DNA of 64,000 nucleotides. It comes from Mansonella perstans (Eukaryota > Nematoda > Chromadorea > Rhabditida > Onchocercidae). A program made the position numbers and the translations under genes. Of this stretch, positions 40,601 to 53,160 are shown piece after piece. The stretch spans positions 310,001 through 374,000 of the forward strand of contig JBAMDO010000019.1 in NCBI GenBank assembly GCA_037074765.1. The letters run 5' to 3'. Within the stretch, counting starts at the first letter, position 1, and each line of letters begins with the position of its first letter. The notes under the pieces are model-generated. The model was not told where the DNA came from. It saw only the letters and a list, made by a program, of their open reading frames with translations, and did no database searches.

Positions 40601-43600
40601 TTGCTCTAGAAAGTTGGAATGCCTCTGAATCAGTAGTTCCCTCATCAGAATATTCACACAGTCGATATAAAATTAATGAATGCTATTAAATTTAATTGAA
40701 GAGGTACCCTTAAAATATAACAAAATCAAAAAAATTTTGTAGAAAAAATAGTTGAAGAAAAAGCTAGCAGTCATCTTATGAAAAATAAACTCCAAAGTCT
40801 TTCATAAAAAAAAAAAAAAAAAAAAACATTTACAGAGAAACTCAGAAAAGGAAAGAAAAAAGAATTGATTCTAATTTCTTTTGCATTGGATTAACTTTAA
40901 ATAAAATAACAGTTTATTAGTATAGCTACTGAGTCCAAACATAATCCACAAAACACAAACCATTAACAATAAAATGATCTGCTTTTTGCTTTAATTTCAT
41001 CCAGTGCGGAGTGCCACAATAAGGAATATGCAAGTAACAAGGCCTTCTTTTTTTTTCGAATGACAAATAATAAGATATTGAGATGAAACAGAAAAAGAAG
41101 AACAGGAATATGGTAGCTTTATCTGAAATTACTGCTGAGAAAAAATCATTAGTAACAATTTTAATTTAATATTCTTATAAAAACAATATTAAAGGAATTA
41201 CTGAAGAATATTATGCAGAGAAGCAACTATTTCATTTATTGTGTACATGTTTTGAATCCCGTTTGTATACAATCTTCAAGGCTTTTTCCGCTTTTTCCGA
41301 ATATTTTTGAAATTCGATAATTCCTACTTATTAATTTTTAATATATACTCTTATGATTCAAATCTGACTACTGCTTTTTCAAAATTATTTGTAACATCAA
41401 TTAAAAAATAGATGTTTCCGAAAAAAAACACCAAATAAAAAATGTTTGTAAGACCAATTAAAAAACAGATTTTAAACAAAAATCGTGTGCTGAAATGCAA
41501 ATTTAAGGAATTATGGAAAAAAATCTGTAAAAGAATTCGATAATCATAGTACATAGACATTAACAGATATAGCTGCATTCGATAAATATACAGAAATGTA
41601 TGATTCCGCAAATTCAAGACCTTTAAAAAGTTAGTTATTGCTCAACTGTTTAACTATTACTTAAAATGATACAAACATATAAACTGAAATAAAAGAATCC
41701 TGAATTATATATATTTTCAAAAACTAAAATTCGAAATTGATAAAATCTCCAAACCTCGTTCCAAGTATCACTGCAGCTATTCATCACAGCAATATCCTTG
41801 ACTAGCTGTTCATCATATGCGGGACATATGGCACTGCTTGTTGCTCGCTACAATAGATATCACATAATCACAAAAATATCTCTGATATTTTAATCTTGTT
41901 TGCATAAATAAGATTACCTCAAAAATAGAAAACTTTCTCTCTAGTGCATCCTTCATTAAAAATTCATAAGCGTTTCTCTCCTCCGACAATTCTGGCATTG
42001 AATTAATCATATTTTCTTCTATGGAGTGTCCTGAAATAATAGTGCTGTCAATCACACAAGTGATAACATTTGAACATTTAAAATAGAATCTAACTAGAAT
42101 AATCATACTTTATAAATTTGATACAGAAATAAAAAGGCAAATTCAAAACATTACAATTATTCAAACAAAAATTATGTCAACAAAAAGATTCTTTTTTACT
42201 TTTTCTCAGCTCCGATCTAAGTTATTACAAAATTTTTAGGATAGAAGAAAGAAAACAAAACAAGCACTAATCGGCGAATGAACCTTAATCTATTTCATAA
42301 AGATCAGTTCATTCAGCCAAAGAGCTGCTAATAAATGAGAGATTAAAGTGCCTGTTACTAGATTACATTCTTCATTTTTTGTATCAATACCACCATTCAG
42401 TTCACCATTTAAAAACACCTGCAATTCAAGTTTTTCGATTTTTTAGGAGAAAATTAATTCAAAAATTATTTTTTTTTAGATTTTTATTCAAAAGAATTTT
42501 CTTTTTTAATTTAGAAAATGAATAAGGATCTTATTAACTTCTTGACTCTCTTGGTTGCAATCATTTATATGTTCAATATTATCACCATGGAAATCGTTCA
42601 GAGATTGGAAATTTAATTCGCCATTTGGAATTATGAGTGCTGCAAAAATTCTATGATTCTTTTAGAATATACGAATAATACGAATGTTTAAGCAATCTTT
42701 TCTCCTACCAACTGAATTATCATCAAAAAAAAGACCAAATGATAAGAATATGTCTTCTGGGAATCTGCATACTGCACTACACTGCAATCCATTTTCAAAC
42801 CCTAAAAAAGTTTAACGCACCTCCTTTGATATTTTTCAGCGTATGCTCATCAACAGAGCTAACATCCTCCTTGGATGAATCCAGTAAACTGTTTCTATCG
42901 AAATCATTCACCCTTTCAGTATTCTTTCGCTTACTCGTAGGAGCTGCCTTCGTCCTACGTACCATAATTTCTTGAAGAATACCAGTTTGTTCAGCTGGAA
43001 ACAATGATCTTTCCACGTCCACAATATCAGCGTCACATATAGGTTGCACCGGAAAGCCATCTTCGATCTAAATTCTGATATTCTAAACGGTCACAAAATA
43101 TTTTAATTTCCAATTTTTTCAAAAATGAGAGCCTCATAAAAATCTTTTAAACAACCAATGATAATATGTACCTGTGTACCAAAGCCTCCTACTTTATCAA
43201 CTAATGTTTGTGCTATTTTGTTGACATTCTCTATGATAGCCGCTCGTTGTATCTGCATCTGTTCTAAAAATATGACTAGCAGTAGCCTGTTAAACAATAT
43301 TCCACTGACAGGATTGCATACGCTCACCGATTTTTTAAAAATTCATGCGAAATTCCAATCACTCTACTGACAAAAAGCGTATATCATGAAATAATTTACC
43401 CAAGTGTTTCGAAATTATATTCGTGTCATGAGGCACTGCAGTACCCGACTTATTATCCCCTGAACCGCTATCCGATGATTGATCGCAAAACGAATTACGG
43501 CTGAAATAAACACTATTATGTTTGATAACTTTAGCATCAATTATTTTCACACAATTATAGATGAAACATTTCATGATTTAGTTCAATAATGTCACCTGCT

Positions 43601-45450
43601 GTTATGCAGAATGCAGTTCAAATCAGGCACAGCATTCAAAATCGGGGCGGGAAAATTACGTAAAGCAGAAAAAATATTCATCTCCTTTGCCATTTTCAAA
43701 CCATCCCAAAATGCATCATTTGAAGCATTCGGCAGTAACTTAGTAGATTTTTGGAACGAAGTTAAAAAAGTTTTTGGATTGAATTCCTCGAGTTTTTCTG
43801 GAAGGAAGGATTTTTACTGGATGTCACACGATTAAGAGATCGGAAAGACAAACAGTGTTCTTCACGGTTTCGTGTTACACTGATGAATTCAAGGCCATGT
43901 CTTGAACCAAACATCAAACAATTTACTTCAAAATACTCAAATTCTTTTTAAAGGTAATCCAGAATTACAACTAAAAGAAGTAAAGTAAGCATCAGCAAAG
44001 CAACTCAAATCAAAATGCGTATTCTTATAAAGAACAATTTTAATCCATTTATCCATGAAGAAATGTAGTGTAATTTAAAAAATGAATTAACCGCGAGCTT
44101 TTGTAAAATACGAAGGAAATTCGTTCGACGAAAGACGAAAAACGCGATTATCTGGACCAAGGATATAAACAGCGAGGGATGAAAATTTCGGATCAATACA
44201 AACAGATGCCTGAAAAATAAAAAAATCTGATCAATTAAACACTGAACTCTTTAGGCTATAGAATCTTCGAAAATTTCGAACAACTTACTTGGTACGTTCT
44301 ATCTTGAAATAGAGCGCCCACGTCAAATAATGATAAAGTTGTATGATCCACGGAATTCAATAAAACAATGTAATTGTAAAAATATATTACAAAAATTTGC
44401 GAATGCACCGTTAACATGCATGATCTCCACTGCTGTGGCCTACAAATTCATTGAAGTTATGAAGAACCATCATATTTATCCAGTGAATCAGACTTGAATG
44501 ATCTAATTATTATTAATTTATTGAATTATAAAAATCAAACCACTATAAAAACCGCCAGAAATGAAAGGATAACCTGAACTTAATTGAAAATCCTGTTGTA
44601 TCCAACTTCCGCATTAACTAAAATTAAGATGCTATGTTAAATTTATGCAGAATCTTAAACTATGTTCATTAAACTATATTCACTATGAATGCTTGCAATC
44701 AAAGTGATGAACAAACTATGAAAATAAGAGGTAGAAGAAGTCTCAATATCACACTTATACTTACGTCTTCCGATATACTGAAACTCCTTTTTTTTTCACC
44801 GCGGAAAATGTCGTAAATAATTATGAAACCATCTGACTGAAGAATCAGTAATTCCATTTCACGAGGATCACCAATCATTTGTATACCGACAACTCTAAAA
44901 ATCTTCGAAAAAATCATTTCCTTAGTTTTTTAAGTAATTCATATAAATTTTTCTTAAGTAACTGGTATAAAAAATTCTTTTACTTTTTATCTAATACCCA
45001 AAGGATGAGCATAAAAATACTTCTGTTGCTGTTGATCAATTTCCAGTACTGAATTAAAAAAATTATCGTCAATAACAGCGACTCTTTTGACTGTGCAAAG
45101 AGCTAGGAGGTTACAAACATGAGTAAATTGCATCACATAAGAATTTTCGAGGCAGACAAATGTTGTTTGAAAGACATTCTGAAAATCCAGGAAGATTGAG
45201 ATGTTAATAAAAATATCATTGAAACATACAAAAAAGAAAAAAAATTATAAACTGCCGAAATTAAAAAACAGCAGTTTTACTGACATGAATAAAATCGACC
45301 GAAGTGACAACCACATTGCCAGCATCATCGGCAGAAAATACTTTTTTGCCATCTTCTGCCCATGCAATACAACTGATCGGATGCCCCTTCTGTCCATTAA
45401 ATGATAGATTTTGTTCCAACTACAAATTATAGTTGTGAAAAAGAGTACTT

Positions 45451-45485
<35 letters not shown>

Positions 45486-46462
45486 AATAAATAGGGCTAA
45501 TAGTTCATAAATGGCTCAAATCGTGTGTTTATAAATATAAAATTATCCAAAAATGATTGCAGGGCTACCTTCAAATAGCAAACTACTGTCAAAAAATCAA
45601 TAATGGACTTTCACTTCTAATAAAAAAACAAACTCTTTCAATCCAGTCGGGCTTTTCAGTTGAAAAATTCAGTAATGCAAGTCCTCCGGAATTATGTCCT
45701 GCGGCAAGCAAATTATGTTCGCCTGAGGAAAGTTTTATACATGTGATCGGGTCATCTATATTTGTTCGTAAACTGAAATTTAGAACTTCAAGATATTGTT
45801 GAAAAAACTACTAAAAGAAGAGATATTCAGCGTAAAATCTTTTTCAATCTTTTTCATTGCAATGCGATTTTGATCATGGAGCATTGATCATATCTGAGTA
45901 GCAACTTTCTATTAAATGCACTTCAGCCAGCTGTGATGCATTTAATGCTTTAAATTTTCACGATGCATTTAAATTTCACGTTAACGGAATTTATCAAAAT
46001 ATCTGTCACTACAACTTATACATAATCTTATGCGTTAATAACATATCAAATAGAATGTAAAACTATACGAGGCGGCATTGCGATTTAATCGGCGATTGAA
46101 AAGGAACAAAGTACCACAGCTGCTCCCAAATACAATATAATTATGTCCAACATCGAAACACGTTAGTTTTGCTTTTGATGTACCCAATGCGAATTCCCTC
46201 GAAATCTGTAGCACTCATTTTTATCGTGGCTATTAATTTCGTAAATAAGTGAACTGAAAAGTGTACAGAAACGGAATTTCAGTATACTTAATCAGTTCAT
46301 GCGTCCACTTTAAATAATATGATTTATTGGAAACACCTGTTCGGTTAAAGTATGACATTCGTACACACAGCTGAAATATCTTGATACGTCAACCACTGAT
46401 CCATCTTGATTCTCCTGGTAATCAATAAATTCAGCATTGTCTTTGTAATCATTCGATGTCAT
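37621..46462 (-). CDS. TECPR2: TECPR2-like protein (WD40 plus tectonin repeats)
   Basis: Start ATG at 46462, stop at 37621. The N-terminal part (46.46-43.9 kb) encodes WD40 blades, including LGTSKAKLTCFDVGHNYIVF, DPITCIKLSSGEHNLLAAGH and a GH-x-ISCIAWAEDGKKVFSADD blade. These align with the N-terminal propeller of TECPR2. The middle (43.8-41.8 kb) is hydrophilic with a coiled stretch (EQMQIQRAAIIENVNKIAQ) and a Lys/Ser/Asp-rich region. The C-terminus (41.1-37.6 kb) has tectonin repeats with the typical W-x-x-D, G and SP-x-G-x-x-W signatures, such as GWAIDEKRSLWF, SPFGWTGSWMK and YSPVGLDWVEV. Well-phased C-terminal exons are 40374-40555, 40002-40181, 39719-39865, 39287-39515, 38640-38772, 38372-38535, 38075-38188, 37793-38010 and 37621-37666. 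Exons near 39.1, 41.0 and 41.8 kb are less certain. TECPR2 works in autophagosome formation and ER export in animals, and loss causes a human neuropathy. The order WD40 then tectonin separates it from TECPR1. Confidence 0.88.
45449..45484. repeat. Poly-A tract (about 35 A) in a TECPR2 intron
   Basis: An uninterrupted run of about 35 A on the plus strand, which reads as poly-T on the gene's strand, near the acceptor side of the intron before the blade exon ending at 45.28 kb. A shorter A-run (about 20) lies at 40807-40826. The exact length is likely to be unreliable. Confidence 0.85.
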
Positions 46463-49400
46463 TGTTTGCAAATCAGTAGCTTCGCTCAATTATTTACAGT
46501 TCTATAAATCTCAAATTTTTTGATATATCCATTAATCCTGAAATAAACATAATAATATTAGGATGCACCAGTATATTCCGGTTATTATGAGCTTTACTGG
46601 GGTGTCAAAATTGTGTTAAAAGAAATCAATAACATGCAATACTCCCAAAGAAAAATCTTAACCTTAGTCGTGTCCCAGCTAAAAGTTCACTTTATTGCTG
46701 ACCTTGAAACCGAAATACCTCAATTGTAAAACAGTATTCCACCCAAAATCTAATCAGACATCCAAAACCTGATTTACAATTACAATAGTGATGTCACGGA
46801 ATTTAATAACGCCCCGGTACGCCTTTATTAATTCCCATACATCAGCTATGGAAAACAAAGTTAATTTATTTTTCTCAAGTTTCGTTTATTCTTTGTTTCA
46901 AAAAAAAAAAAAAAAATACAATTTAGTATATGACTTCATACAAGCAGTATCTTAACGGCTGTATCGGCCATATTTAACTTCTGGAAAAATTTCATATATG
47001 TTGCAAATCTTATCATTTAAACTTTTATTTAAACTTGTTGAAAGGAAATTATATATTTAAAGATACATAAGGCAAAAAATGAAAATAAAAACAATAAATT
47101 GTAATGAAATTAGGAGAAGGAAAGAAGATTTGTGTTGACAAAATTTCTAATTTTAGTTTGCAAAAATCGATGAAATTTCAGTCCTGAAATCTGGTTTTAA
47201 ATGACAGATCATCTAACTACGCACTTCGGAGTAATTTACATTTTCTTTTTTGGGAGGGGTGAAAGAATAACGAATACTTCAACTGATGAATGTTAATAAA
47301 GTACTAATAATCACAATATTTCTATATTTCACCAGTATTCTTTCTTTCGTACTACTCTTTCCTTTCCTACATGAATTTGTCAACTTCTACATCGACATAG
47401 AAATAAAAGGCATATCAAGCAATGTCCAGGTAGTCCATGCAGTATAGCTCAGCCAGTTAGAAAATTTTCTGTCAACTAATTTAAAAAACTCGTATTTTTC
47501 TAGCTGCACAAAACTTCAAAGCCAAAGTTTTCGATTTACAATTTCACCAATGGGAAGAATAAGTGAGCATGAATGCGTCCATGAAGTTGTATAATTCAAT
47601 ATTTTAATTAATTATTATCTAGTATTATAGAAAAATTGATAATGATCGCTGTAGTTTAAAAACAGTGTTGCATTGCTTAAATAGTCAAAATTTAAGACAG
47701 TTTAATTGTGAATTCTAAGCAAGCCAACATTTTTCTTAACGTAACGACAATCAGGCTTCATTTTCTGTGGGAATTTTTTCTTGCACTACCATCAAGCTAA
47801 TGTAGAAGTAAGCCACGAATTGTATGATAATGACCACCTCTATCCTATTGATTACGATATCTTCATTTTTCATTTGCTTATCCGAACACTGATGAGGTCA
47901 TTTAGACCATTGGGACATCACATTGACCCCAATTATTTTCTGCGTTCATTTTGCAACTTTTCAACAATTTTACTAAATATAACTGAGAAATATTTATTTT
48001 GTTCTATTAGAGCTATCCACATTTGCTTCGTGGTAAATCTTCACTTTTGTTTCTGTAAATAAAGTGAGATCTCCATGTTGAAAGTATTAATGTGATCTTA
48101 CCTGAAGGAATTGAATCTTCATAAAACTTCTTTCGTATTTTTCAATTTAATGAGACTGTAGCTTGCAAGTCATAGTTACTGAACGGTATAAAGATAAAAG
48201 TGAATGTTACATTGCTGTTTCCATGGGAACATATTTGAATCTTTGGATCATCTAACTTTACACTCATCTTATTTCCCTACAGTATTGTAGCACAATTAAT
48301 CATCATTCTGTAGGAATTGAGCAGAAGAAAAAATATCAGTTCCGGTAATTTCAGTGCTGATGGTATTGGTTTTCGCAATAGCAACATCAACACTCATCTG
48401 AGAAGACAACGAATTAAGTATCATTGAGAACACGAAACAGATAAGTTAAGGAAAATAATTTGTTTGATTCCGATTTGCTTTTTTTTTATGCCGAAAGAAA
48501 AGCTATATTTCTGCACTGAGTGTTGTGAAATAATAGGTATTTTATAAAAAAGGGACCAAGGTGGAAATATGTGAGATATCTGTCAATTATTAGTAAAATT
48601 TTATCAGTGTGACGTTAGATTCTTGCATTGAAAAGTTTGTGTGCAATTATTACTGCTTACTGCAAATGTTAATGAACAAGCGCAGGGTGAACAATTCAAT
48701 AGCACTATCAAAATTAAACTTTTAATGCAAAGATTTCGAATTAATCAAAGTATCATAATAAAATAAGATTGTGCCATCGTACTAGCAACACTAATTTGGA
48801 GCATAAATCTATGGCTTCATTTGCGAAGGGGCGCGAATCTAACGAATTCCATTTTTAAACTTTGCTACCAGATTTAATATTAAAAGCTGTGTTGAATAAT
48901 TTCAAATTTTGTAAAATGCTTTATGGAAAGGTCGAATTATATATGTAAACGACAGATATACACGTAACACGCAACCTCAACCGTTTTATCAGCGCAAGGC
49001 GATCAGTGAGTCTTAGAAATAATATACGTTTATCTATAATTTCAAAAGAAAAAAAATCTTTGGTGAGTACTTGATTAAACAAGAAAAACCTCCTTGTGTT
49101 AATGAATTAAAATGAAATCTTTCTTCCAGCGTTTATATTCACGTTTCCTGTCGACAATAAAATTGAATTTTAGAAGGCCTTTTAAAGTTTCAGTGAGAAT
49201 CATTGGAAAGAATAAAATACTTAGAAGTAAATTCGTTTTTAGAGTTTTCTATGAGATCCAAGAAAAGGCGTCAACGAACAGTAATATCTTTTCTACATTT
49301 GCCACCGTTTGTGAACACGGAAATTTTGATGATAAGATTGTGCACTGAAATCTTCAGAAGTTACTTGTTAATTTCAATCGCTTGATGAAGTTTACATTTC

Positions 49401-52400
49401 TGCTCTTGAAATGTTATCTGTACTGCTTCATCACTTTGCAATTAAATTACAAAAGTATTCAGCGTAAAGTTGCAAATTCTCAGTGCAATCTTTGAAAGAA
49501 TCGAGTAAATGAAATTGAGAAAATTATCTTCACTTTGTGCATGTAGAAATTGTGTATGTTATCGATTTTGCATGTTCCTGGAAGATTTCACGACTTCCGG
49601 AATGTACTCTTCAAATTTAATACTGCTTTGTGATTTAGTTCAAATACAAAAAATCTTTCAGATATATTTCGTGATCTCTGTTTAAATCATGCTCGTAGTA
49701 CTGCATGAAATACTTGTTGTGCTATGCTGCTGCTATCGATTCCATAAAGGTTAGAACTGGGAAGTACATTTTATATTGGTGAGAAAGTCATACCATTTGC
49801 AGTATTGAATAAAAACTTACTAGTTTAAGTTCAAAATTTTGGTTGCGAATCCTAAATATAATGTTTTTAGAATTCCGAGACATTAATGATACTAAGTTGT
49901 ATCAAGTATTATCATAAATATTCATGGATGTGATTTTTAACATTTTAGGAATTTGATTGTGTTGATAGCTAGCTGGGCATTATTTCAGTTGTATAAACCG
50001 ATTTCAGCAGAATTTTAAAAATGGTATCATATGGTGAAGGAGAATATCGCAAAGACATTGCCGAAAAAGCATTCTCCATCTTCCTTTTCTGAACAGAATA
50101 CTGACACAAATTCTGAGCACATGTGTTTTTTTGGTTTGATCCAGAAAATTCCATTTTTATGCTTTCAGTGTTTAATAATTTAATGAACATTAATAGTGAT
50201 AAAAAATATGTAAAGCAATATATGCATAATTTCAAGTTGCTTATCTGATATTATTCAGTTCTTTGTGAATGTAACTAACATCTTTTCATAAGAATAAGAA
50301 ACCAAAAAAAAATTGAGCAATTTTTCTTTCAACTGATGTAACTAATCCTTTTTGCAATCTCGAAGAGTGTGTTTTGGGTAACTCCAAAAGATTACAATTT
50401 TCAGTTTGCTTTATTTATTTGAAGCAATTATGAGAAGCGCTTTAATAAATAGTTTGGAAGTACTTGGATATTCAAAATCTTATTTTAAAATTAAAAATAA
50501 TATACAATTTCTGAATTATTTGCCTCCAATAAATCTAACAAATCTGAATCTTTGAATCTAGTACTTGGAAACCACAAATCACAGAGTTATCGTTTATTGA
50601 ATGACTAAAATCGAAAAGCAGAAATTCAAATTTGTTAGTTTATTCTTTGACAACATGTTTCTGAATCGCTTTGAGATGCAATCATATTTGTGCTCGAAAG
50701 AAAATTGTGATGATTTCTTCGAAGAGCTTTCCGGGCGAATTCAATTCCGATTCTGCCAAGATTTAAAGAGAGCGCCAACTTAATTTGGAGAAATAATCTA
50801 GCCGATAAGCCTTGCCGCTATTGAGTGAGTGAGCTAGGTAAAAATGTAAGTGAGAAAACTAACTTCTCTTTTTCGCAATTCAGTTAAGCCAGTTAAACTA
50901 GGCCTGTTTGTTTGCAGGGACAAATACCTTTCCAGTAGTGAATGCTGCATGATTCTTACTTCATCAGTGGACTATTTGTTCAGAAGAAATACTGAGGGCA
51001 AACAACAGAACTGTAACATATTTATTGGCATAAAAAAAAGGTTGAAATGCCCAAGGCTCAACAACGACATCTGAGAATACGCATCGTAAATTTTTAAGAT
51101 TTGATGAATGAATGAACTTGAAAGGATAGCATTGTGGTACTCACAAGGTCTCTTTAAAGTGTAAATCATTTAATATTCGTTTGCTTTTTAATATGGAAGC
51201 TAGACCATATTGACTTTGCCTTGATTTTAACTGCATGCATCTTAAGCTGGGAACATAGTTGTCTGAAATAAAATTAATCCTATCTTATTGTTCATTCAAA
51301 TTTGAAGCAGTGTGATTTTATCACTAAATAACACTGATTTATAATTTCGATAGTAACCAAATATCTCCCACAACTTTTTTGCTTCTACACTTTTCAATAT
51401 TTGCAACAAATAGTATTTTAACTCGATGCAATGGCATCATAATATTACTTTTATATAAAAGTATTTGGCTGTTTATCGTACCGTATTACCACGTTCAATA
51501 TATTTTCGATACATTTCGAAATATTATATATACCTCAACAATATCAGTAAAAATTGTCGTAGCAAACTTTGCTACCATTGTTCCAGTCTTTCAAGTTTTC
51601 GGCTCGTCAGGAGACTTTGCGAGTATCACAATAATGCTCTCCTTTCAAATTCATGCATTCATTAAATTTTAAAAACTACAGTACGTGTTTTTTGTGAGCT
51701 TAAAAATTTCCAGAACTTTAATATCACCTCAAAATATTACTGAAATTAATTCAATATCAACTGTCATTTTTGAGTGGAAGAGTATCACATGAAAGGAAAT
51801 AACAAGTTTCGGAATTCAAAAATCCTTCTATTTTAGTGTCTGACCACATCTTCGTCAAGTATTTAATCACTTAAAATCACTTCATAATGCGCGAAATTGA
51901 GTTCAGTCTACCAGCTTTTGTAATGTTGTCATAAAAAGTAAAAATAAGGATAGAATGAGGAATGTTTACAGATGGAATAGATTCGAGGTACAACTCTAAT
52001 TCATCATCCCTCTTAGCTACGTGGTTGTTTACTTTCAACAATACTGTTATTCGAGATGGAGGCTGTGGCGGTATGTACCACATCAAATGACAGCAATCTT
52101 TCTCATCTACCATCATTTCTAGAAATACAAGGTACAAAGGTCAATACCAGTTATATTTTCTTTTGGCTTATTTTAAATTTTTATAATTCGCTGAACTGTG
52201 ATTGAAAATTGCCAACAATCTATACATAAATTTTTTCGAATTTTTTATTCTAACAAATAATCTTTTTAATATTTTTGTATAATAAGCAATACATAGATTT
52301 GAATTATCTTATTATGTTTAATTTTACAAGAACTATTTGTATAATATTTTAAATTATACGTTCTGTGAATTTGAACATCAAATCAGATAATTAAGCTCAA

Positions 52401-53160
52401 GATTTGAGCTGTCATTACAGCTTTGGTCACAATGCTTCTGCTCAATGAACTCTAACATTTCATCACAATTAGCATTTAGTAAAGAGATATGCCAATCAAA
52501 TTGATTACATAAAAATATATTGATCAGAACTTACGATTTTATATGCAGAAAATGCATAGTTTGAAGTAGCGGGAAAATGTCACTTGCAATGATTATTCAT
52601 CTTTCGTTCAGTTTACTGTCGCCTTTCCATTTTTCTGAAAGTTTACTTAAAGAGACAGAGCCATATTTCAGACAGCATTTTCGATAGATAAAGTGAATGA
52701 AAAGAATGAGACAAATACCGTTCATCAACATCTAACGAGATAACCCAGGGAGAGATAGAGAAATTCATTAGAATTCACCTGAACTCCGTATAGATTTGCA
52801 ATAGAACAAAGAGGGGAAGTTGAGGAGCTGATCACCAACAAAATCATCCATATTCGCTACATTTCATAGGATGCTGATTGTTGAGTATTGCTGAAGAATT
52901 GTCACTCGATTTTCGGAAAATATTAGCTAAGCAATACTTTTCGGTGGATGGTGTATGATTCATATACTACTTTAGATTTGTTCTGTAAAATTGAGCAAAC
53001 CAGCAATCAATCAATTGTTACATGCTTATAAGTTAAAAAATTACTTTACTTTATTTTACTTAAGAACTTTTTATCGGAGTATGCTTCAAATTTCATTTTT
53101 CTACAACTTTTTTATCTCATCAGCAAAATAAACATCAGAAAAGTTTCTCCCAATAAAAAT
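46463..53160. other. Spacer upstream of the homeobox gene
   Basis: About 6.7 kb between the starts of TECPR2 (minus) and the NK-2 homeobox gene (plus), so it carries both 5' regions. Apart from the small minus-strand frame at 51877-52116 I see no supported exon. Large non-coding DNA upstream of a developmental homeobox gene often holds enhancers, but I can name none here. Confidence 0.5.
51877..52116 (-). CDS. Possible small single-exon gene, unrecognised
   Basis: An 79-codon frame opens with two ATGs (52116) two bases downstream of a good acceptor (TGTATTTCTAG), the layout of a trans-spliced nematode first exon. The protein is mixed in composition (IPPQPPSRITVLLKVNNHV, KRDDELELYLES) with two adjacent Cys near the start and no signal peptide or membrane helix. 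It may equally be one exon of a longer gene. No family is recognised. Confidence 0.3.
   Translation of the reverse strand: MMVDEKDCCHLMWYIPPQPPSRITVLLKVNNHVAKRDDELELYLESIPSVNIPHSILIFTFYDNITKAGRLNSISRIMK

Noticed and set aside
47781..48062. Plus-strand frame of 93 codons
   Set aside because: No acceptor or donor in register, composition drifts to Phe/Leu-rich, and no family similarity.
51379..51672. Hydrophobic plus-strand frame, possible membrane protein
   Set aside because: Hydrophobicity is what AT-rich random sequence gives; no start context or conserved motif.
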